Notes: generated by a model not told the origin, from the sequence alone. DNA of 64,000 nucleotides from Pseudomonas sp. ML2-2023-3 (GCF_037055275.1 NZ_CP146343.1:320001-384000); one strand, 5' to 3'. Shown: positions 30,751 through 40,868, counted from the stretch's first letter. Translations and numbers: made by a program.

Positions 30751-31488
30751 TCAAGCAGACGTTGTGGGTGTAGTTGCCGCTGCCTCAGCCGTAGGCGTTT
30801 TGGGAGCCGCTGCGGGCTTTTTGGCAGCAGGCTTTTTGGCGGCGGGCTTGGCTGTTGCGGCTTTGGCAGGTGCAGGCTTGCTGGCCGCCGCAGGTGCCTT
30901 GGCCGCAGGTTTGGCTACCGCTTTGGCAGTGGGCTTGGTGGCAGGCTTGGCAGCCGCTTTTACCGCTGGTTTAGCCGTCGATTTTACAACCGCCGGTTTT
31001 GCCGCAGCTTTTACTGCAGGCTTTGCCGGTGCAGGCTTGCTCGCAGCCGGGGCCTTGGTGGCCGTGACTTTGGCAGCGGCCGCAGTCAGCTTCTCTATAT
31101 GCTTGGTCAGCGTCTCGACCTTGGCATGCAGCGCTTTGACTTCTTCTCGGCTGGGTACACCCAATCGGGTAATGGCACTGTTGAGACGCTTATCGAAAGC
31201 CTCTTCGAACTCGCTCCATTTCTCCAGTGCCAAATCTTTAACATCTTCAACCCGAGAACGGGCAGATGACGTTGATGCCTTTACACCCTCGGCTACTTTG
31301 TGACCCGCGTCCTTGGCCAGCTTTTCGGCTTTTTCGCCATCCTTGACCAGGGTGTCAAACAGCTTGCTGCCATCGGTATCAATCTTCGAGTACACGCCCA
31401 GACCTGCCAGCCAGATTTTGCGTGAGTACTCTTCAACCTTGCCAACCCATGAATGACTTTCTTTTGCAGTCGGTTTTTTAGCAGCCAT
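30751..31488 (-). CDS. phaF: PHA granule-associated, histone-like protein PhaF
   Basis: A phasin that also binds DNA. N-terminal phasin domain (about 1-135: SRKIWLAGLGVYSKIDTDG, EAFDKRLNSAITRLGVPSREEVKALH, a leucine-zipper-like coiled coil), then a histone-H1-like tail of Ala/Lys/Pro repeats (AAAKPA, AKKPAAKKPA). In mcl-PHA producers it coats granules and shares them between daughter cells, and the tail binds DNA. The start ATG at 31488 has AAGGGGAACACG before it; a start 22 codons upstream is not conserved. No phaI, phaD, phaC or phaZ lies beside it. 245 residues. Confidence 0.93.
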   Translation of the reverse strand: MAAKKPTAKESHSWVGKVEEYSRKIWLAGLGVYSKIDTDGSKLFDTLVKDGEKAEKLAKDAGHKVAEGVKASTSSARSRVEDVKDLALEKWSEFEEAFDKRLNSAITRLGVPSREEVKALHAKVETLTKHIEKLTAAAAKVTATKAPAASKPAPAKPAVKAAAKPAVVKSTAKPAVKAAAKPATKPTAKAVAKPAAKAPAAASKPAPAKAATAKPAAKKPAAKKPAAAPKTPTAEAAATTPTTSA

Positions 31489-31555
31489 CGTGTTCCCCTT
31501 AATGTTAAGTCGCGACGTCAGTGAGCAAGATCGTCGAATCATCAAGATGAACAAA

Positions 31556-31611
31556 GGTGCTCACCTGCTTCAGGTGTAGACGCTAAACAACCTTGTATCA
31601 AGGTGAGCACC
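31556..31611. repeat. Long-armed inverted repeat upstream of phaF
   Basis: Perfect 11-bp arms GGTGCTCACCT (31556-31566) and AGGTGAGCACC (31601-31611) enclose 34 bases, with an inner small hairpin ACCT/AGGT. It lies between a hypothetical gene and phaF, and could be a terminator without a T-run, an operator or a rearrangement scar. Confidence 0.55.
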
Positions 31612-31627
31612 ACGGTTTAGCGACCCA

Positions 31628-32059
31628 TTAAACGAGCTTGATGTCACCGGGTTGCGCTTCAGACAAGTCAATCTTAAGCAGCGCTTCATCGATATCAGGG
31701 AATTCGATTTCTTTCACTGTTCGAAGGGGTTTTAGCAGCGTTCCAGGTATTTGTTCCGAGTCAGCGAACTCTTTTTTCATTAACGCCCCCATCTCGGCTT
31801 CAACAGCATGGGCGTTGGCCAGCGCTTCTTGTGCGCCAAACACATACACAAAAAACTGGACCACGCCGGAACCAACCATTACAAAACCCGTTCGTTGCGA
31901 ACTGGAACTCTGCAATATAAAGCGTTCACCCTCACACCCCGGGACAACTTGATAGCCTCGCGAAGATGAAAAAGACTCTGCAACACGCCTGACCCTGTCT
32001 GCCATTACGGCCTCAGTCAGCGTTGTTTTATAAGTAATGGAACACACGTGATAAGTCAT
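31628..32059 (-). CDS. Hypothetical protein, 143 residues
   Basis: Not recognised. Predicted soluble alpha/beta protein with no signal peptide or membrane segment. It has a central strand-rich part (TGFVMVGSGVVQFFVYVFG, about 57-75), a helix (AQEALANAHAVEAEMGALMKK) and an acidic C-terminus ending GDIKLV. AAAGG lies about 10 bases before the ATG, and a perfect inverted repeat sits just upstream. It occupies the side of phaF where PHA genes are usually found and borders an AT-rich stretch, so it may have been acquired when the locus was rearranged. A later start at residue 19 (MADRVRRV) is possible. Confidence 0.65.
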   Translation of the reverse strand: MTYHVCSITYKTTLTEAVMADRVRRVAESFSSSRGYQVVPGCEGERFILQSSSSQRTGFVMVGSGVVQFFVYVFGAQEALANAHAVEAEMGALMKKEFADSEQIPGTLLKPLRTVKEIEFPDIDEALLKIDLSEAQPGDIKLV

Positions 32060-32072
32060 GCAGGATTACCTT

Positions 32073-32095
32073 TGTTGTTTATGTTTAAAACAACA
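32073..32095 (-). promoter_or_regulatory. Operator-like inverted repeat before the 143-residue ORF
   Basis: Perfect arms TGTTGTTT and AAACAACA separated by 7 bases, 13 bp upstream of the ATG. The flanking 32096-32230 is AT-rich with several A-runs and no gene. Confidence 0.45.
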
Positions 32096-32301
32096 CTAGG
32101 TAAAAACCCATATAAATTCAAAACAACAAAATCGACCCTGGAATATAAAAAAACCTTCCACATCAACTACAAAAAATATTCGCTTATACGAAGTCAACTA
32201 TTACAGCGCTTCATTTAGAACATTCTCACAATCATAATTCTGATGCCTGCCTATTCCGGCTCCGCCCACCGCAGATCATCACGACGGGCAGGCGGTTACG
32301 A

Positions 32302-32577
32302 TCACGACAGGGCTTTGTCCAGCGACCGTTCGATTTCTGACTGGATCATGCCGCTCATCGCTGACATCAGCAGCCCAAGCTCCACATCGACCTTGACGCT
32401 GGTTTCGCTGATTTGCAGGGTGCCGTTCACGCCGGAGCGTTTCAACTTTACGGTGTCACCGGCCCAGGCAGGGGTCAGGCCGTACTGGCTGGCCAGTTTC
32501 TCGACCAGAGGCTGGGCTTTCTCACGTGCAGCCTCAAGGCCCAGGCTGTGGGTACGTTCAACGCTGATACGCGCCAT
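32302..32577 (-). CDS. PHA_gran_rgn family protein
   Basis: 91-residue protein of the 'polyhydroxyalkanoic acid system' family (PF09650 type), usually found beside phaFI in Pseudomonas. [21 protein letters not shown], then [23 protein letters not shown] and a helical end ([14 protein letters not shown]). It resembles a small START/SRPBCC-like ligand fold; function unknown. AGGAG lies 7 bases before the ATG at 32577. Divergent from ubiE. Confidence 0.82.
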   Translation of the reverse strand: MARISVERTHSLGLEAAREKAQPLVEKLASQYGLTPAWAGDTVKLKRSGVNGTLQISETSVKVDVELGLLMSAMSGMIQSEIERSLDKALS

Positions 32578-32683
32578 GGCGTCGCTCCTGTTAAATAAAG
32601 CCGCCACTATACATTCACCCTCGCCAAGACAAAGCCGGCCACCGGGATTAGAATGGCCAGCATTCTCTTTTGGTGACAGCGAT

Positions 32684-33454
32684 ATGACTGATCAGCGCAA
32701 AGGCAGCGATGCCGAACCCACCACTCACTTCGGCTTCAAAAACGTACCGGAAAGCCAAAAGGCCGAGAAAGTCGCCGAGGTTTTCCACTCTGTAGCCGGC
32801 AAATATGACCTGATGAACGACGTTCTGTCAGGCGGCATGCACCGTCTGTGGAAGCGCTTTACCATCGAATTGTCCGGCGTTCGCCCTGGCAACAAGGTGC
32901 TGGACATCGCCGGTGGCACCGGTGACCTGGCCCGCAAGTTTTCCCACCTGGTAGGTCCGACCGGCCAAGTGATACTGGCCGACATCAACGCCTCCATGCT
33001 CAAGGTCGGCCGCGACCGCCTGCTGGACAAGGGCGTAGCCGGCAATATCGAGTTCGTTCAGGCCGACGCTGAAAAGCTGCCGTTCCCGGACAACTACTTC
33101 GATTGCGTGACGATCGCCTTCGGCCTGCGCAACGTGACCCACAAGGAAGACGCCCTGCGCTCCATGCTGCGCGTACTCAAGCCGGGCGGCCGCCTGTTGG
33201 TACTGGAGTTCTCCAAGCCGACCAACGCACTGATGTCCAAGGTCTATGACACTTACTCGTTCGCCTTCATGCCGATGGTGGGCAAGCTGATCCTCAACGA
33301 CCCGGACAGCTATCGCTACCTGGCCGAATCGATCCGCATGCACCCGGATCAGGAAACCCTGAAGTCAATGATGGTCGAGGCCGGTTTTGACCGCGTGACG
33401 TATCACAACATGACTTCCGGCATCGTTGCCCTGCATCGCGGCATCAAGCCCTGA
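32684..33454 (+). CDS. ubiE: Ubiquinone/menaquinone C-methyltransferase
   Basis: SAM-dependent C-methylation of the demethyl benzoquinol ring in ubiquinone synthesis. The ATG at 32684 ([19 protein letters not shown]) has GGTGA before it; longer in-frame readings upstream have no family likeness and cross the divergent gene. The SAM motif [12 protein letters not shown] is near residue 69, then [16 protein letters not shown] and [16 protein letters not shown]. 256 residues. First of a translationally coupled ubiE-ubiJ-ubiB set. Confidence 0.97.
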   Translation: MTDQRKGSDAEPTTHFGFKNVPESQKAEKVAEVFHSVAGKYDLMNDVLSGGMHRLWKRFTIELSGVRPGNKVLDIAGGTGDLARKFSHLVGPTGQVILADINASMLKVGRDRLLDKGVAGNIEFVQADAEKLPFPDNYFDCVTIAFGLRNVTHKEDALRSMLRVLKPGGRLLVLEFSKPTNALMSKVYDTYSFAFMPMVGKLILNDPDSYRYLAESIRMHPDQETLKSMMVEAGFDRVTYHNMTSGIVALHRGIKP

Positions 33455-34077
33455 TGTTGCTGCGCGGCCTTCTCGCCAGCGTCGAACTCGGCGTCAACCG
33501 CATAGTGCGGCTGGACAGCACGGCCCTGGCGCGCTTGCGACCCTTGACCGGCAAGTTGATTGCCGTCGAGTGTGCGAGCCCCTCGCTGCACCTGTTCATT
33601 CTGCCCAGCGATGAAGGCCTGCTGCTAGCTACCCAATGGGCGGCCGACCCCGACTGCACCCTGCGCGCTCCCGCCTCCAGCCTGCTGCGCCTTGCCTTGA
33701 GCAAGGACAAAAGCACCATCCTGCACAGCCCTGAAGTCGAGCTGGAAGGCGACAGCGCGGTGCTGATGGAACTGGCAGCGGTGCTGCAAGACCTGGAGCT
33801 GGATTGGGAGTACGAACTCTCGAACTGGATCGGGCCGGTAGCCACGGCATTGATCGGGGGGCATGTGCGCAGCCGTGCCAACTGGTACCAGCAAGGCTTC
33901 GCCAGCCTCAATCAGAACCTGGCCGAATACCTGAGCGAAGAAGCCCGTACCTTGGTCGGCGAACGTGAGGCGCAAGCGCGCTTTGACGAACTCGACCAAA
34001 TCAAACTCGACCTGGATCGCCTGGAGGCACGCGTTGAGCGCCTCTCCCGATCCCTCAATTCCAGCGATAACGCATGA
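33454..34077 (+). CDS. ubiJ: Ubiquinone biosynthesis accessory protein UbiJ
   Basis: SCP2-domain lipid-binding protein that, with UbiK, holds ubiquinone intermediates for the Ubi complex. N-terminal SCP2 part (1-110) and a C-terminal coiled coil (about 175-203: [20 protein letters not shown]). 207 residues. The start shares a base with the ubiE stop (TGATG), and the end overlaps ubiB by 4 bases. Confidence 0.92.
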   Translation: MLLRGLLASVELGVNRIVRLDSTALARLRPLTGKLIAVECASPSLHLFILPSDEGLLLATQWAADPDCTLRAPASSLLRLALSKDKSTILHSPEVELEGDSAVLMELAAVLQDLELDWEYELSNWIGPVATALIGGHVRSRANWYQQGFASLNQNLAEYLSEEARTLVGEREAQARFDELDQIKLDLDRLEARVERLSRSLNSSDNA

Positions 34078-35678
34078 AGCTGCTTGCCATACGCCGTTTG
34101 TTTCGTATCCAGCGCGTCGTCATTCGCTACCGACTGGATGACCTGCTGTTCGCCCTGCCGTTGCCGTGGTGGATGCTGTCCCTGCGCTACGCGCTGCCGT
34201 GGCGCTGGTTCCCGCGCAAAAAGCTGGAGCTGAGCCGCGGCGCGGCCCTGCGCCTGGCCCTGCAGGATCTGGGACCGATTTTCATCAAGTTCGGCCAGAT
34301 CCTTTCTACCCGTCGCGACCTGCTGCCCGCCGACATCGCCGATGAGTTGATGTTGCTGCAAGATCGCGTGCCGCCGTTTGACCCGCAGTTGGCCGTCAAG
34401 CTGATCGAAGAGCAACTGGGCGCCAGGATCAGCGAAGTGTTCAGTCGCTTCGACATCCAGCCGTTGGCCTCGGCCTCGGTGGCCCAGGTGCACTCGGCCA
34501 AGCTCAAGACCGGCGAAGAAGTGGTGGTCAAGGTTGTGCGCCCGGGCCTCAAGCCGATCATCGGTTCCGACCTCGCCTGGCTGTTCATCCTGGCCCGCAC
34601 GGCCGAGCGCCTGAGCGCTGATGCCCGCCTGCTGCACCCGGTGGACGTGGTGACGGACTACGAGAAAACCATTTACGACGAACTCGACCTGTTGCGCGAA
34701 GCGGCCAACGCCAGCCAGCTCAAGCGCAACTTCGAAGGCTCGCCCCTGATGTACGTCCCGCAGATCTACTGGGACTGGTGCCGCCCGAAAGTGCTGGTGA
34801 TGGAGCGAATCTACGGGATTCAAGTCACAGACCTCGAAGCACTGGCAGATCAGCGCACCGACATGAAGATGCTGGCCGAGCGCGGGGTTGAAATCTTCTT
34901 CACCCAGGTGTTCCGCGACAGCTTTTTCCACGCCGACATGCACCCCGGCAACATTTTTGTCAGCACCGTTAACCCCTGGGCCCCGCAATACATCGCCATC
35001 GACTGCGGCATCGTCGGCAGCCTGACCCCCGAGGACCAGGACTATCTGGCGCGTAACCTGTTTGCCTTTTTCAAGCGCGACTACCGCCGTGTGGCGCAGT
35101 TGCACATTGATTCTGGCTGGGTACCGGCCCACACCAAACTCAACGAGTTTGAAGCGGCCATCCGCACCGTGTGCGAACCGATATTCGAAAAACCGCTCAA
35201 GGAAATATCCTTTGGCCAGGTGCTGATGCGCCTGTTCCAGACGGCTCGGCGCTTCAATATGGAAGTCCAGCCGCAGTTGGTGTTGCTGCAAAAAACCCTG
35301 CTCAATATCGAAGGCCTGGGGCGCCAGCTGTACCCCGACCTCGATCTGTGGAGCACCGCCCAGCCGTTCCTCGAGCGCTGGATGCGTGAGCGCGTGAGCC
35401 CCAAGACCCTGCTGCGCAACCTGCACAGCCAGGTCGAGCAAATCCCGCACCTGGCCGGCATGACCCGCGACCTGCTGGAACGCATGTCGCAACCACACGC
35501 CAACAACCCGCCATTGATCGTTCGCGAGTCTCGCGACGGCTGGTTCCTGCGCCTGATCGGTGCCGGGCACTTGGCAGCTGGCGCATTGTTGGCCAGTATC
35601 GGTCCGCTGCACACTGCAGGCTATTGGCCTGCCGGCATAATGCTGGCCGTAGGCTTGTATCTGATCGTGCGCCGATAG
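34074..35678 (+). CDS. ubiB: Ubiquinone biosynthesis ATPase/kinase-like protein UbiB
   Basis: ABC1/ADCK/UbiB family membrane protein needed for coenzyme Q synthesis, with ATPase activity. KFGQ motif ([11 protein letters not shown], about 72-82), Ala-rich loop [13 protein letters not shown] (about 140-152), ERIYGI, catalytic-type HADMHPGN near 284-291 and DCGIVG. Two C-terminal membrane segments at about 495-534. 534 residues. Confidence 0.96.
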   Translation: MKLLAIRRLFRIQRVVIRYRLDDLLFALPLPWWMLSLRYALPWRWFPRKKLELSRGAALRLALQDLGPIFIKFGQILSTRRDLLPADIADELMLLQDRVPPFDPQLAVKLIEEQLGARISEVFSRFDIQPLASASVAQVHSAKLKTGEEVVVKVVRPGLKPIIGSDLAWLFILARTAERLSADARLLHPVDVVTDYEKTIYDELDLLREAANASQLKRNFEGSPLMYVPQIYWDWCRPKVLVMERIYGIQVTDLEALADQRTDMKMLAERGVEIFFTQVFRDSFFHADMHPGNIFVSTVNPWAPQYIAIDCGIVGSLTPEDQDYLARNLFAFFKRDYRRVAQLHIDSGWVPAHTKLNEFEAAIRTVCEPIFEKPLKEISFGQVLMRLFQTARRFNMEVQPQLVLLQKTLLNIEGLGRQLYPDLDLWSTAQPFLERWMRERVSPKTLLRNLHSQVEQIPHLAGMTRDLLERMSQPHANNPPLIVRESRDGWFLRLIGAGHLAAGALLASIGPLHTAGYWPAGIMLAVGLYLIVRR

Positions 35679-35757
35679 CCAGCTCCGGGCGAGGCTGGCA
35701 AACTGTGAATTCACCAGGCCTCAGCCACAGGGTTGAGGCAGGTTGTCGGAGTCGAAC

Positions 35758-36159
35758 ATGAAAGACTGGCTGGACGAGATCAAGTGGGACAACGACGGCC
35801 TGGTGCCGGCGATTGCCCAAGACCACAAAACCGGGCGCGTGCTGATGATGGCCTGGATGAACCGCGAGGCCCTGAGCCTGACCGCCGCCGAGAACCGTGC
35901 CTTTTACTGGTCACGTTCCCGTGGCAAGTTGTGGCGCAAGGGAGAAGAGTCCGGCCACGTGCAAAAGCTGCATGAAATGCGCCTGGACTGTGACGCCGAC
36001 GTGATCATCCTGATGGTTGAGCAAATCGGTGACATCGCCTGCCATACCGGCCGCCAGAGCTGCTTCTATCGCGTATACGACAATGCCGAGTGGAAGACCG
36101 TCGACCCGGTGCTTAAAGATCCCCACGCCATTTATCACGCAGGGCACTCCCATGACTGA
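35758..36159 (+). CDS. hisI: Phosphoribosyl-AMP cyclohydrolase
   Basis: Third step of histidine synthesis: hydrolyses phosphoribosyl-AMP with zinc. The start is ATG 35758 ([10 protein letters not shown]) with GGAG 7 bases before it; a TTG five codons upstream is in frame but lacks such a site. Blocks [33 protein letters not shown] and [11 protein letters not shown] include the zinc cysteines. 133 residues. As usual in Pseudomonas, it is separate from hisE. Confidence 0.96.
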   Translation: MKDWLDEIKWDNDGLVPAIAQDHKTGRVLMMAWMNREALSLTAAENRAFYWSRSRGKLWRKGEESGHVQKLHEMRLDCDADVIILMVEQIGDIACHTGRQSCFYRVYDNAEWKTVDPVLKDPHAIYHAGHSHD

Positions 36160-36484
36160 TACCTTGAGCCGCGTAGCCCAAGTGCTCGAAGCGCGCAAAG
36201 GCGCCACCCCCGACAGCTCCTATGTCGCAAGCCTTTACCACAAGGGTCTGAACAAGATTCTTGAAAAAGTCGGCGAAGAGTCGATCGAAACCATCATCGC
36301 CGCCAAAGACGCCGCCATCAGTGGTGATTGCAGCGATGTGATCTACGAAACAGCCGATCTCTGGTTCCACAGCATGATCATGCTGGCCCAGCTGGGGCAG
36401 CATCCTCAGGCCGTACTGGATGAACTGGAGCGTCGTATCGGAACCTCTGGCCACGTGGAAAAAGCCTCACGGCCGTCCGCCTAA
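36152..36484 (+). CDS. hisE: Phosphoribosyl-ATP pyrophosphatase
   Basis: Second step of histidine synthesis. The ATG at 36152 overlaps the hisI stop by 8 bases (ATGACTGA). MazG-like helical fold with the metal-binding [14 protein letters not shown] (about 35-48) and [12 protein letters not shown] (about 59-70). 110 residues. Confidence 0.96.
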   Translation: MTDTLSRVAQVLEARKGATPDSSYVASLYHKGLNKILEKVGEESIETIIAAKDAAISGDCSDVIYETADLWFHSMIMLAQLGQHPQAVLDELERRIGTSGHVEKASRPSA

Positions 36485-36507
36485 ATCACTCTGTTAAGGA
36501 TCACATC

Positions 36508-36786
36508 ATGGGCATTTTTGACTGGAAACACTGGATCGTCATTCTGGTAGTCGTCGTCCTCGTCTTCGGCACCAAAAAACTGAAAAACCTGGGCACCGAT
36601 GTCGGCGAATCGATCAAGGGCTTTCGTAAAGCCATGAACGACGACGAAAAACCAGCCGAGCCCGTGGTTCCGCCTGCGCAGCCAACCGCCGCCCCGCAGC
36701 CACACACGACTTCGACCCTGAACGAGCCGCACACCATCGACGTGCAGGCGCAAAAAGTCGAAGAGCCGACCCGCAAAGACGTGTGA
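36508..36786 (+). CDS. tatA: Sec-independent translocase subunit TatA
   Basis: Pore-forming subunit for export of folded twin-arginine proteins. N-terminal membrane helix ([14 protein letters not shown], 9-22), FGTKKL hinge, amphipathic helix ([16 protein letters not shown]) and an acidic/Pro-rich tail. 92 residues. Ribosome site TAAGG. First of tatABC, directly after hisE. Confidence 0.95.
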   Translation: MGIFDWKHWIVILVVVVLVFGTKKLKNLGTDVGESIKGFRKAMNDDEKPAEPVVPPAQPTAAPQPHTTSTLNEPHTIDVQAQKVEEPTRKDV

Positions 36787-36796
36787 GCCAAAACTA

Positions 36797-37204
36797 ATGT
36801 TCGGTATCAGCTTCAGTGAACTGCTGCTCGTTGGCCTGGTGGCCCTGCTGGTGCTCGGCCCCGAGCGCCTGCCGGGTGCTGCGCGCACCGCGGGCCTGTG
36901 GATCGGGCGCTTGAAACGCAGTTTCAATGCGATCAAACAGGAAGTTGAACGTGAAATCGGCGCGGACGAAATTCGTCGGCAGCTGCACAACGAACACATC
37001 CTGTCGATGGAAGAAGAAGCCAAGAAAATCCTGGCTCCGCTGCAGGACGCCGTTAAGCCGCCAACGCCGACCGAGCCGACCGTCAGCACAGCGCCAGTCG
37101 AGCCTGCGAGCCCCGCGCCCGTGAGCCTGAGCAAAACCGCGTCCGACCCTGCGCCTCAACCGGCAGCGCCACACGACCCCACTCTGCCACCGCGAGCCCC
37201 TTAA
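36797..37204 (+). CDS. tatB: Sec-independent translocase subunit TatB
   Basis: With TatC forms the twin-arginine signal receptor. [26 protein letters not shown] has the polar Glu8 and the LGPERLP hinge typical of TatB. A long amphipathic helix and a Pro-rich tail follow. 135 residues. Confidence 0.95.
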   Translation: MFGISFSELLLVGLVALLVLGPERLPGAARTAGLWIGRLKRSFNAIKQEVEREIGADEIRRQLHNEHILSMEEEAKKILAPLQDAVKPPTPTEPTVSTAPVEPASPAPVSLSKTASDPAPQPAAPHDPTLPPRAP

Positions 37205-37208
37205 GCGC

Positions 37209-38006
37209 ATGAGCGATAAGCCAGAACACGACCAGCCAATGCCGCTGGTCTCGCATCTCACCGAGCTGCGCACCCGCCTGTTGCGCTGCATCGCGGCGAT
37301 TTTCATCATCTTTGCCGGGCTGTTCGCCTTTACCCAGCAGATCTACACCCTGGTCTCCACGCCGCTGCGTGAATACCTGCCGGTGGGTGCGACGATGATC
37401 GCGACCGACGTGGCCTCGCCGTTCCTGACGCCGCTCAAGCTGACCATGATGGTCTCGCTGTTCATTGCCATTCCGGTGATCCTGCATCAGATCTGGGGGT
37501 TTATTGCGCCCGGCCTGTACAAGCATGAAAAACGCATCGCCGTGCCCCTGCTGGTGTCCAGCATCTTCCTGTTTTACGCCGGCATGGCGTTCGCCTACTT
37601 CCTGGTATTCCCGCTGGTGTTCAAGTTCTTCGCCGCCGCCACCCCGGAAGGCGTCGCGATGATGACCGATATCAGCAGCTACCTTGATTTTGTCATGACC
37701 CTGTTCTTTGCCTTTGGCGTGGCCTTTGAAATCCCGGTGGCCGTGGTGCTGCTGGTATGGATCGGCATTGTCGACGTGCAATACCTGCGCAAGATCCGCC
37801 CGTACGTGATCATCGGCTGTTTCGTGGTCGGCATGATCCTGACCCCGCCCGATATCTTCTCGCAAACCTTGCTGGCGATCCCGATGTGGATGCTGTTTGA
37901 AATCGGCATTCTGTTTGGCAGCCTGATCAGCAAGAACAAACGCGGCGAAGACCCGGACGAACCCTCGGCTGATAGCGACGCCCAACCGCCAGCACCGCAA
38001 GCGTGA
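37209..38006 (+). CDS. tatC: Sec-independent translocase subunit TatC
   Basis: Six-span membrane protein that binds the RR signal. [12 protein letters not shown] at the N-terminus, [18 protein letters not shown], and [12 protein letters not shown] with the conserved FE pair. The final cytoplasmic tail ([16 protein letters not shown]) is hydrophilic. 265 residues. Confidence 0.96.
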   Translation: MSDKPEHDQPMPLVSHLTELRTRLLRCIAAIFIIFAGLFAFTQQIYTLVSTPLREYLPVGATMIATDVASPFLTPLKLTMMVSLFIAIPVILHQIWGFIAPGLYKHEKRIAVPLLVSSIFLFYAGMAFAYFLVFPLVFKFFAAATPEGVAMMTDISSYLDFVMTLFFAFGVAFEIPVAVVLLVWIGIVDVQYLRKIRPYVIIGCFVVGMILTPPDIFSQTLLAIPMWMLFEIGILFGSLISKNKRGEDPDEPSADSDAQPPAPQA

Positions 38007-38713
38007 ACCTGCTGCTCCTCGAAGAGGCTGATTTCATTGCCGCCGACCGCGTGATCCTGCGCGATCGGCGCCTGACTCATATGCAGGAAGTTCATCGGGC
38101 CGCTGTCGGCGACAGCCTGCGCGTGGGCAAGATTGGCGGATTGATGGGCAGCGCCGAACTGGTGCGCCTTGAGGCCAGGGAAGCCGAACTGGTTATCCAC
38201 AGCCTTGACCAACCACCACCGGCCAAACTGCCCCTGACCTTGTTGCTTGCCCTGCCACGCCCGAAAATGCTGCGCCGGGTACTGCAAACCGTGGCCTCGA
38301 TGGGCGTGCCCAAGGTCATTCTGGTCAACAGTTATCGGGTCGAAAAAAGCTTCTGGCAGACACCGTTCCTGGAACCCGAAGCCATTCGTGAGCAATTGAT
38401 CCTGGGGTTGGAGCAATCACGGGACAGCGTCTTGCCCGAAGTCATTATCGAAAAACGCTTCAAGCCGTTTGTCGAAGACCGTTTGCCGGCGCTGGTCGAA
38501 GGCACATTGGGCCTGGTGGGCCATCCGGGAGATTACCCGGCCTGCCCGCGCGGGCTGGATGAAGCCGTGACCCTGGCCATCGGCCCGGAAGGTGGCTGGA
38601 TTCCCTACGAGATCGACTTGCTGGCCAAGGCAGGCCTGCAACCGGTGCAACTGGGGGCACGTATCCTGCGGGTCGAAACCGCCGTCACCGCCCTGCTCGC
38701 CCGGTTGTTCTGA
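38003..38713 (+). CDS. rsmE: 16S rRNA (uracil1498-N3)-methyltransferase
   Basis: SPOUT methyltransferase that modifies U1498 of 16S rRNA. GTG start overlapping the tatC stop by 4 bases (GTGA). N-terminal PUA-like RNA-binding part and a C-terminal knot with AIGPEGGWI and [16 protein letters not shown]. 236 residues. Confidence 0.95.
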   Translation: MNLLLLEEADFIAADRVILRDRRLTHMQEVHRAAVGDSLRVGKIGGLMGSAELVRLEAREAELVIHSLDQPPPAKLPLTLLLALPRPKMLRRVLQTVASMGVPKVILVNSYRVEKSFWQTPFLEPEAIREQLILGLEQSRDSVLPEVIIEKRFKPFVEDRLPALVEGTLGLVGHPGDYPACPRGLDEAVTLAIGPEGGWIPYEIDLLAKAGLQPVQLGARILRVETAVTALLARLF

Positions 38714-38750
38714 CAGCCCGATTTAAATACATTTTGTATCATCTGCCTGC

Positions 38751-38777
38751 TTCAGTTTTGCTCGACCGAGCCGATGC
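38751..38777 (+). promoter_or_regulatory. Sigma-28 (FliA)-type promoter of the first chemoreceptor gene
   Basis: TTCAGTTT (38751-38758), 11 bases, GCCGATGC (38770-38777). The FliA consensus is TAAAGTTT-N11-GCCGATAA, so both boxes match well at the exact spacing. It lies about 75 bp before the start codon. Confidence 0.65.
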
Positions 38778-38854
38778 ATTAACACGTCAAGATCATTCAA
38801 GAAGCCATGGACGGCTGTTATCGATACCAATCGATCAAAAAAAGGAGTTCGTCC

Positions 38855-40771
38855 ATGAACCATTGGTTATCTGCCACCCTGGGCAATATCAGTGTCATTC
38901 GTAAACTCAGCCTGGGCTTCGGTACCGTCTTGCTGCTGACACTGCTGATCACCGTCACCGGCTGGAAGGGGCTGATGTCTGTCATTGATCGCGGCGACAA
39001 GCTGGCCAATATTTCCCAGGTCATCACGCTGATCAAGGACCTGCGCATCGCCCGCGTCACCTACGACAAGGACAACGGCGAAAACGGCCCCGATCTGGTC
39101 AACGATCTGCTCAACGAGATCGGTACCAACCTCGCCGCCGCCAAGGAGCGCATGGTCCAGGCCAGTGACTTGAGCCTGAGCGACCAGGAACTCAAGGTCG
39201 TGTCGCAATACAAAACCATCTTCGCGGCTATCGACGAGGCAACCCAGGCCCGCGAGGTCAGCCGGGGCAAGCTCGGTGCAACGTCCGAAGCCGCCCTGGC
39301 CAGTATCGCCGCCATCGAAAAAGACGTGCTGCAGGGTGACAACCTGGCCGAGCTCAATAGCGTCAACCAGGTCAGCCGGTTGCTGTTGCAAGCGCGGTTC
39401 GAGGTGCGCGGCTATACCCACACGGGCGATCTTGAAGCGGCTACACCTGCGATCGAAGCCATCGACCAGGCGCTGACAGAACTCGCACGCCTGAGCAGCA
39501 TCATGCCCAGTGCCTACAGCCCCCAGTTCGCGCAGGCCAGCACAGCACTGAAAAACTATCGGGCCGCCTTTATCGAGTTTCGCGACTCTCAGGTACACAG
39601 CGACAAGCAATTGTCGCAACTGCAAGTGCTGGGCAATGCCCTGGTGGATCTGAGCAATGAACTGTCGGCGTCCCAACTCAGCCAGCGCGACAGCGATACC
39701 CGCCAGGCCAAGTCCGCGCTGCTGATCTGCGCGAGCCTGGCCCTGCTGCTGGGCGTCATTGCGGCGTGGATCATCACCCGGCAGATCATCACCCCCTTGC
39801 GCGACACCCTCGATATTGTCAAAGCCGTGGCGGCTGGTGATCTCAGCCAGGAGCATCCGACCACCCGTCGCGACGAACTGGGCCAACTGCAACAGGCCAT
39901 CGAAGGCATGCGCGGCGGGCTGCGAGAGCTGGTCGGCGGCATCGGCAACGGCGTCACTCAGATCGCCAGTGCGGCCCAACAGCTGTCCACCGTGACCGAA
40001 CAAACCAGCGCCGGGGTCAACAGCCAGAAAATCGAAACCGATCAGGTGGCCACGGCCATGCATGAGATGACGGCCACGGTTCAAGAAGTTGCACGCAATG
40101 CCGAAGAGGCCTCCGAGGCGGCAATGTCCGCCGACGTGCAAGCCCGTGAGGGCGATACCGTGGTCGCCCAGGTCATTACACAGATTGAGCGCCTGGCGGC
40201 TGAAGTGGTGTTGTCCACCGAGGCGATGGCTCATCTGAAACAGGAAAGCGACAAAATCGGCAGCGTCCTCGACGTGATCAAGGCCGTGTCCCAGCAAACC
40301 AACCTGCTGGCCCTCAACGCCGCCATCGAAGCCGCTCGGGCGGGCGAAGCCGGGCGCGGTTTTGCCGTGGTGGCCGACGAAGTGCGCAGCCTGGCGCAGC
40401 GTACGCAAAAGTCCACGGAAGAGATTGAAGTCTTGATCATCGGCCTGCAAAGCGGGACTCAACAAGTGTCCAGCAGCATGGACAACAGCCGCCTGCTGAC
40501 CGACAGCAGCGTTGAGCTGACCCGCCGCGCGGGCGAGTCCCTGGACACCATTACCCGCACCGTATCGACGATTCAGGGCATGAACCAACAGATCGCGACA
40601 GCAGCCGAACAGCAAAGCGCGGTGGCCGAAGAGATCAACCGCAGTGTGCTGAACGTGCGCGACGTGTCGGAACAAACCGCCGCAGCCAGCGAGCAGACCG
40701 CCGCCGCCAGCGTGGAACTTGCAAGGCTGGGAACGCACCTGCAAACACTGGTCACCCGCTTCAAGGTCTGA
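38855..40771 (+). CDS. Methyl-accepting chemotaxis protein with HBM sensor domain (McpS/McpK type)
   Basis: 638-residue chemoreceptor. TM1 about 18-37, periplasmic sensor 37-287, TM2 about 288-306, HAMP, then the signalling domain with the hairpin tip [35 protein letters not shown] (shown in part). The sensor length and the [16 protein letters not shown] motif at 177-192 fit the helical bimodular (HBM) family, whose known members bind TCA intermediates or 2-oxoglutarate. The position after rsmE is that of PA5072/McpK. ATG at 38855 with AAAGGAG. The ligand is an inference. Confidence 0.88.
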   Translation: MNHWLSATLGNISVIRKLSLGFGTVLLLTLLITVTGWKGLMSVIDRGDKLANISQVITLIKDLRIARVTYDKDNGENGPDLVNDLLNEIGTNLAAAKERMVQASDLSLSDQELKVVSQYKTIFAAIDEATQAREVSRGKLGATSEAALASIAAIEKDVLQGDNLAELNSVNQVSRLLLQARFEVRGYTHTGDLEAATPAIEAIDQALTELARLSSIMPSAYSPQFAQASTALKNYRAAFIEFRDSQVHSDKQLSQLQVLGNALVDLSNELSASQLSQRDSDTRQAKSALLICASLALLLGVIAAWIITRQIITPLRDTLDIVKAVAAGDLSQEHPTTRRDELGQLQQAIEGMRGGLRELVGGIGNGVTQIASAAQQLSTVTEQTSAGVNSQKIETDQVATAMHEMTATVQEVARNAEEASEAAMSADVQAREGDTVVAQVITQIERLAAEVVLSTEAMAHLKQESDKIGSVLDVIKAVSQQTNLLALNAAIEAARAGEAGRGFAVVADEVRSLAQRTQKSTEEIEVLIIGLQSGTQQVSSSMDNSRLLTDSSVELTRRAGESLDTITRTVSTIQGMNQQIATAAEQQSAVAEEINRSVLNVRDVSEQTAAASEQTAAASVELARLGTHLQTLVTRFKV

Positions 40772-40814
40772 CCCTCGGCCAGTGCGACTCCCATCACACT
40801 AACGGCAACTGCCC

Positions 40815-40841
40815 TTCAGTTCCGGCCCCCGGCGCCGATGG
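40815..40841 (+). promoter_or_regulatory. Sigma-28 (FliA)-type promoter of the second chemoreceptor gene
   Basis: TTCAGTTC (40815-40822), 11 bases, GCCGATGG (40834-40841), the same layout as the promoter of the upstream receptor. About 28 bp before the ATG. Confidence 0.55.
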
Positions 40842-40868
40842 CCTGATACCCCTTGAAGGAGTATCACC

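Noticed and set aside
30751..31303. Repetitive plus-strand frames over phaF that look Gly/Ala/Arg-rich.
   Set aside because: They are the antisense of the Ala/Lys/Pro repeat tail of PhaF, not separate genes.
35676..35705. GCCAGC/GCTGGC hairpin after ubiB as terminator.
   Set aside because: Six-pair stem without a T-run, and hisI follows closely on the same strand; read-through is likely.
38727..38739. ATACA-TTT-TGTAT palindrome after rsmE as a regulator site for the chemoreceptor.
   Set aside because: Short, AT-only and common by chance; it lies upstream of the sigma-28 promoter with no further support.
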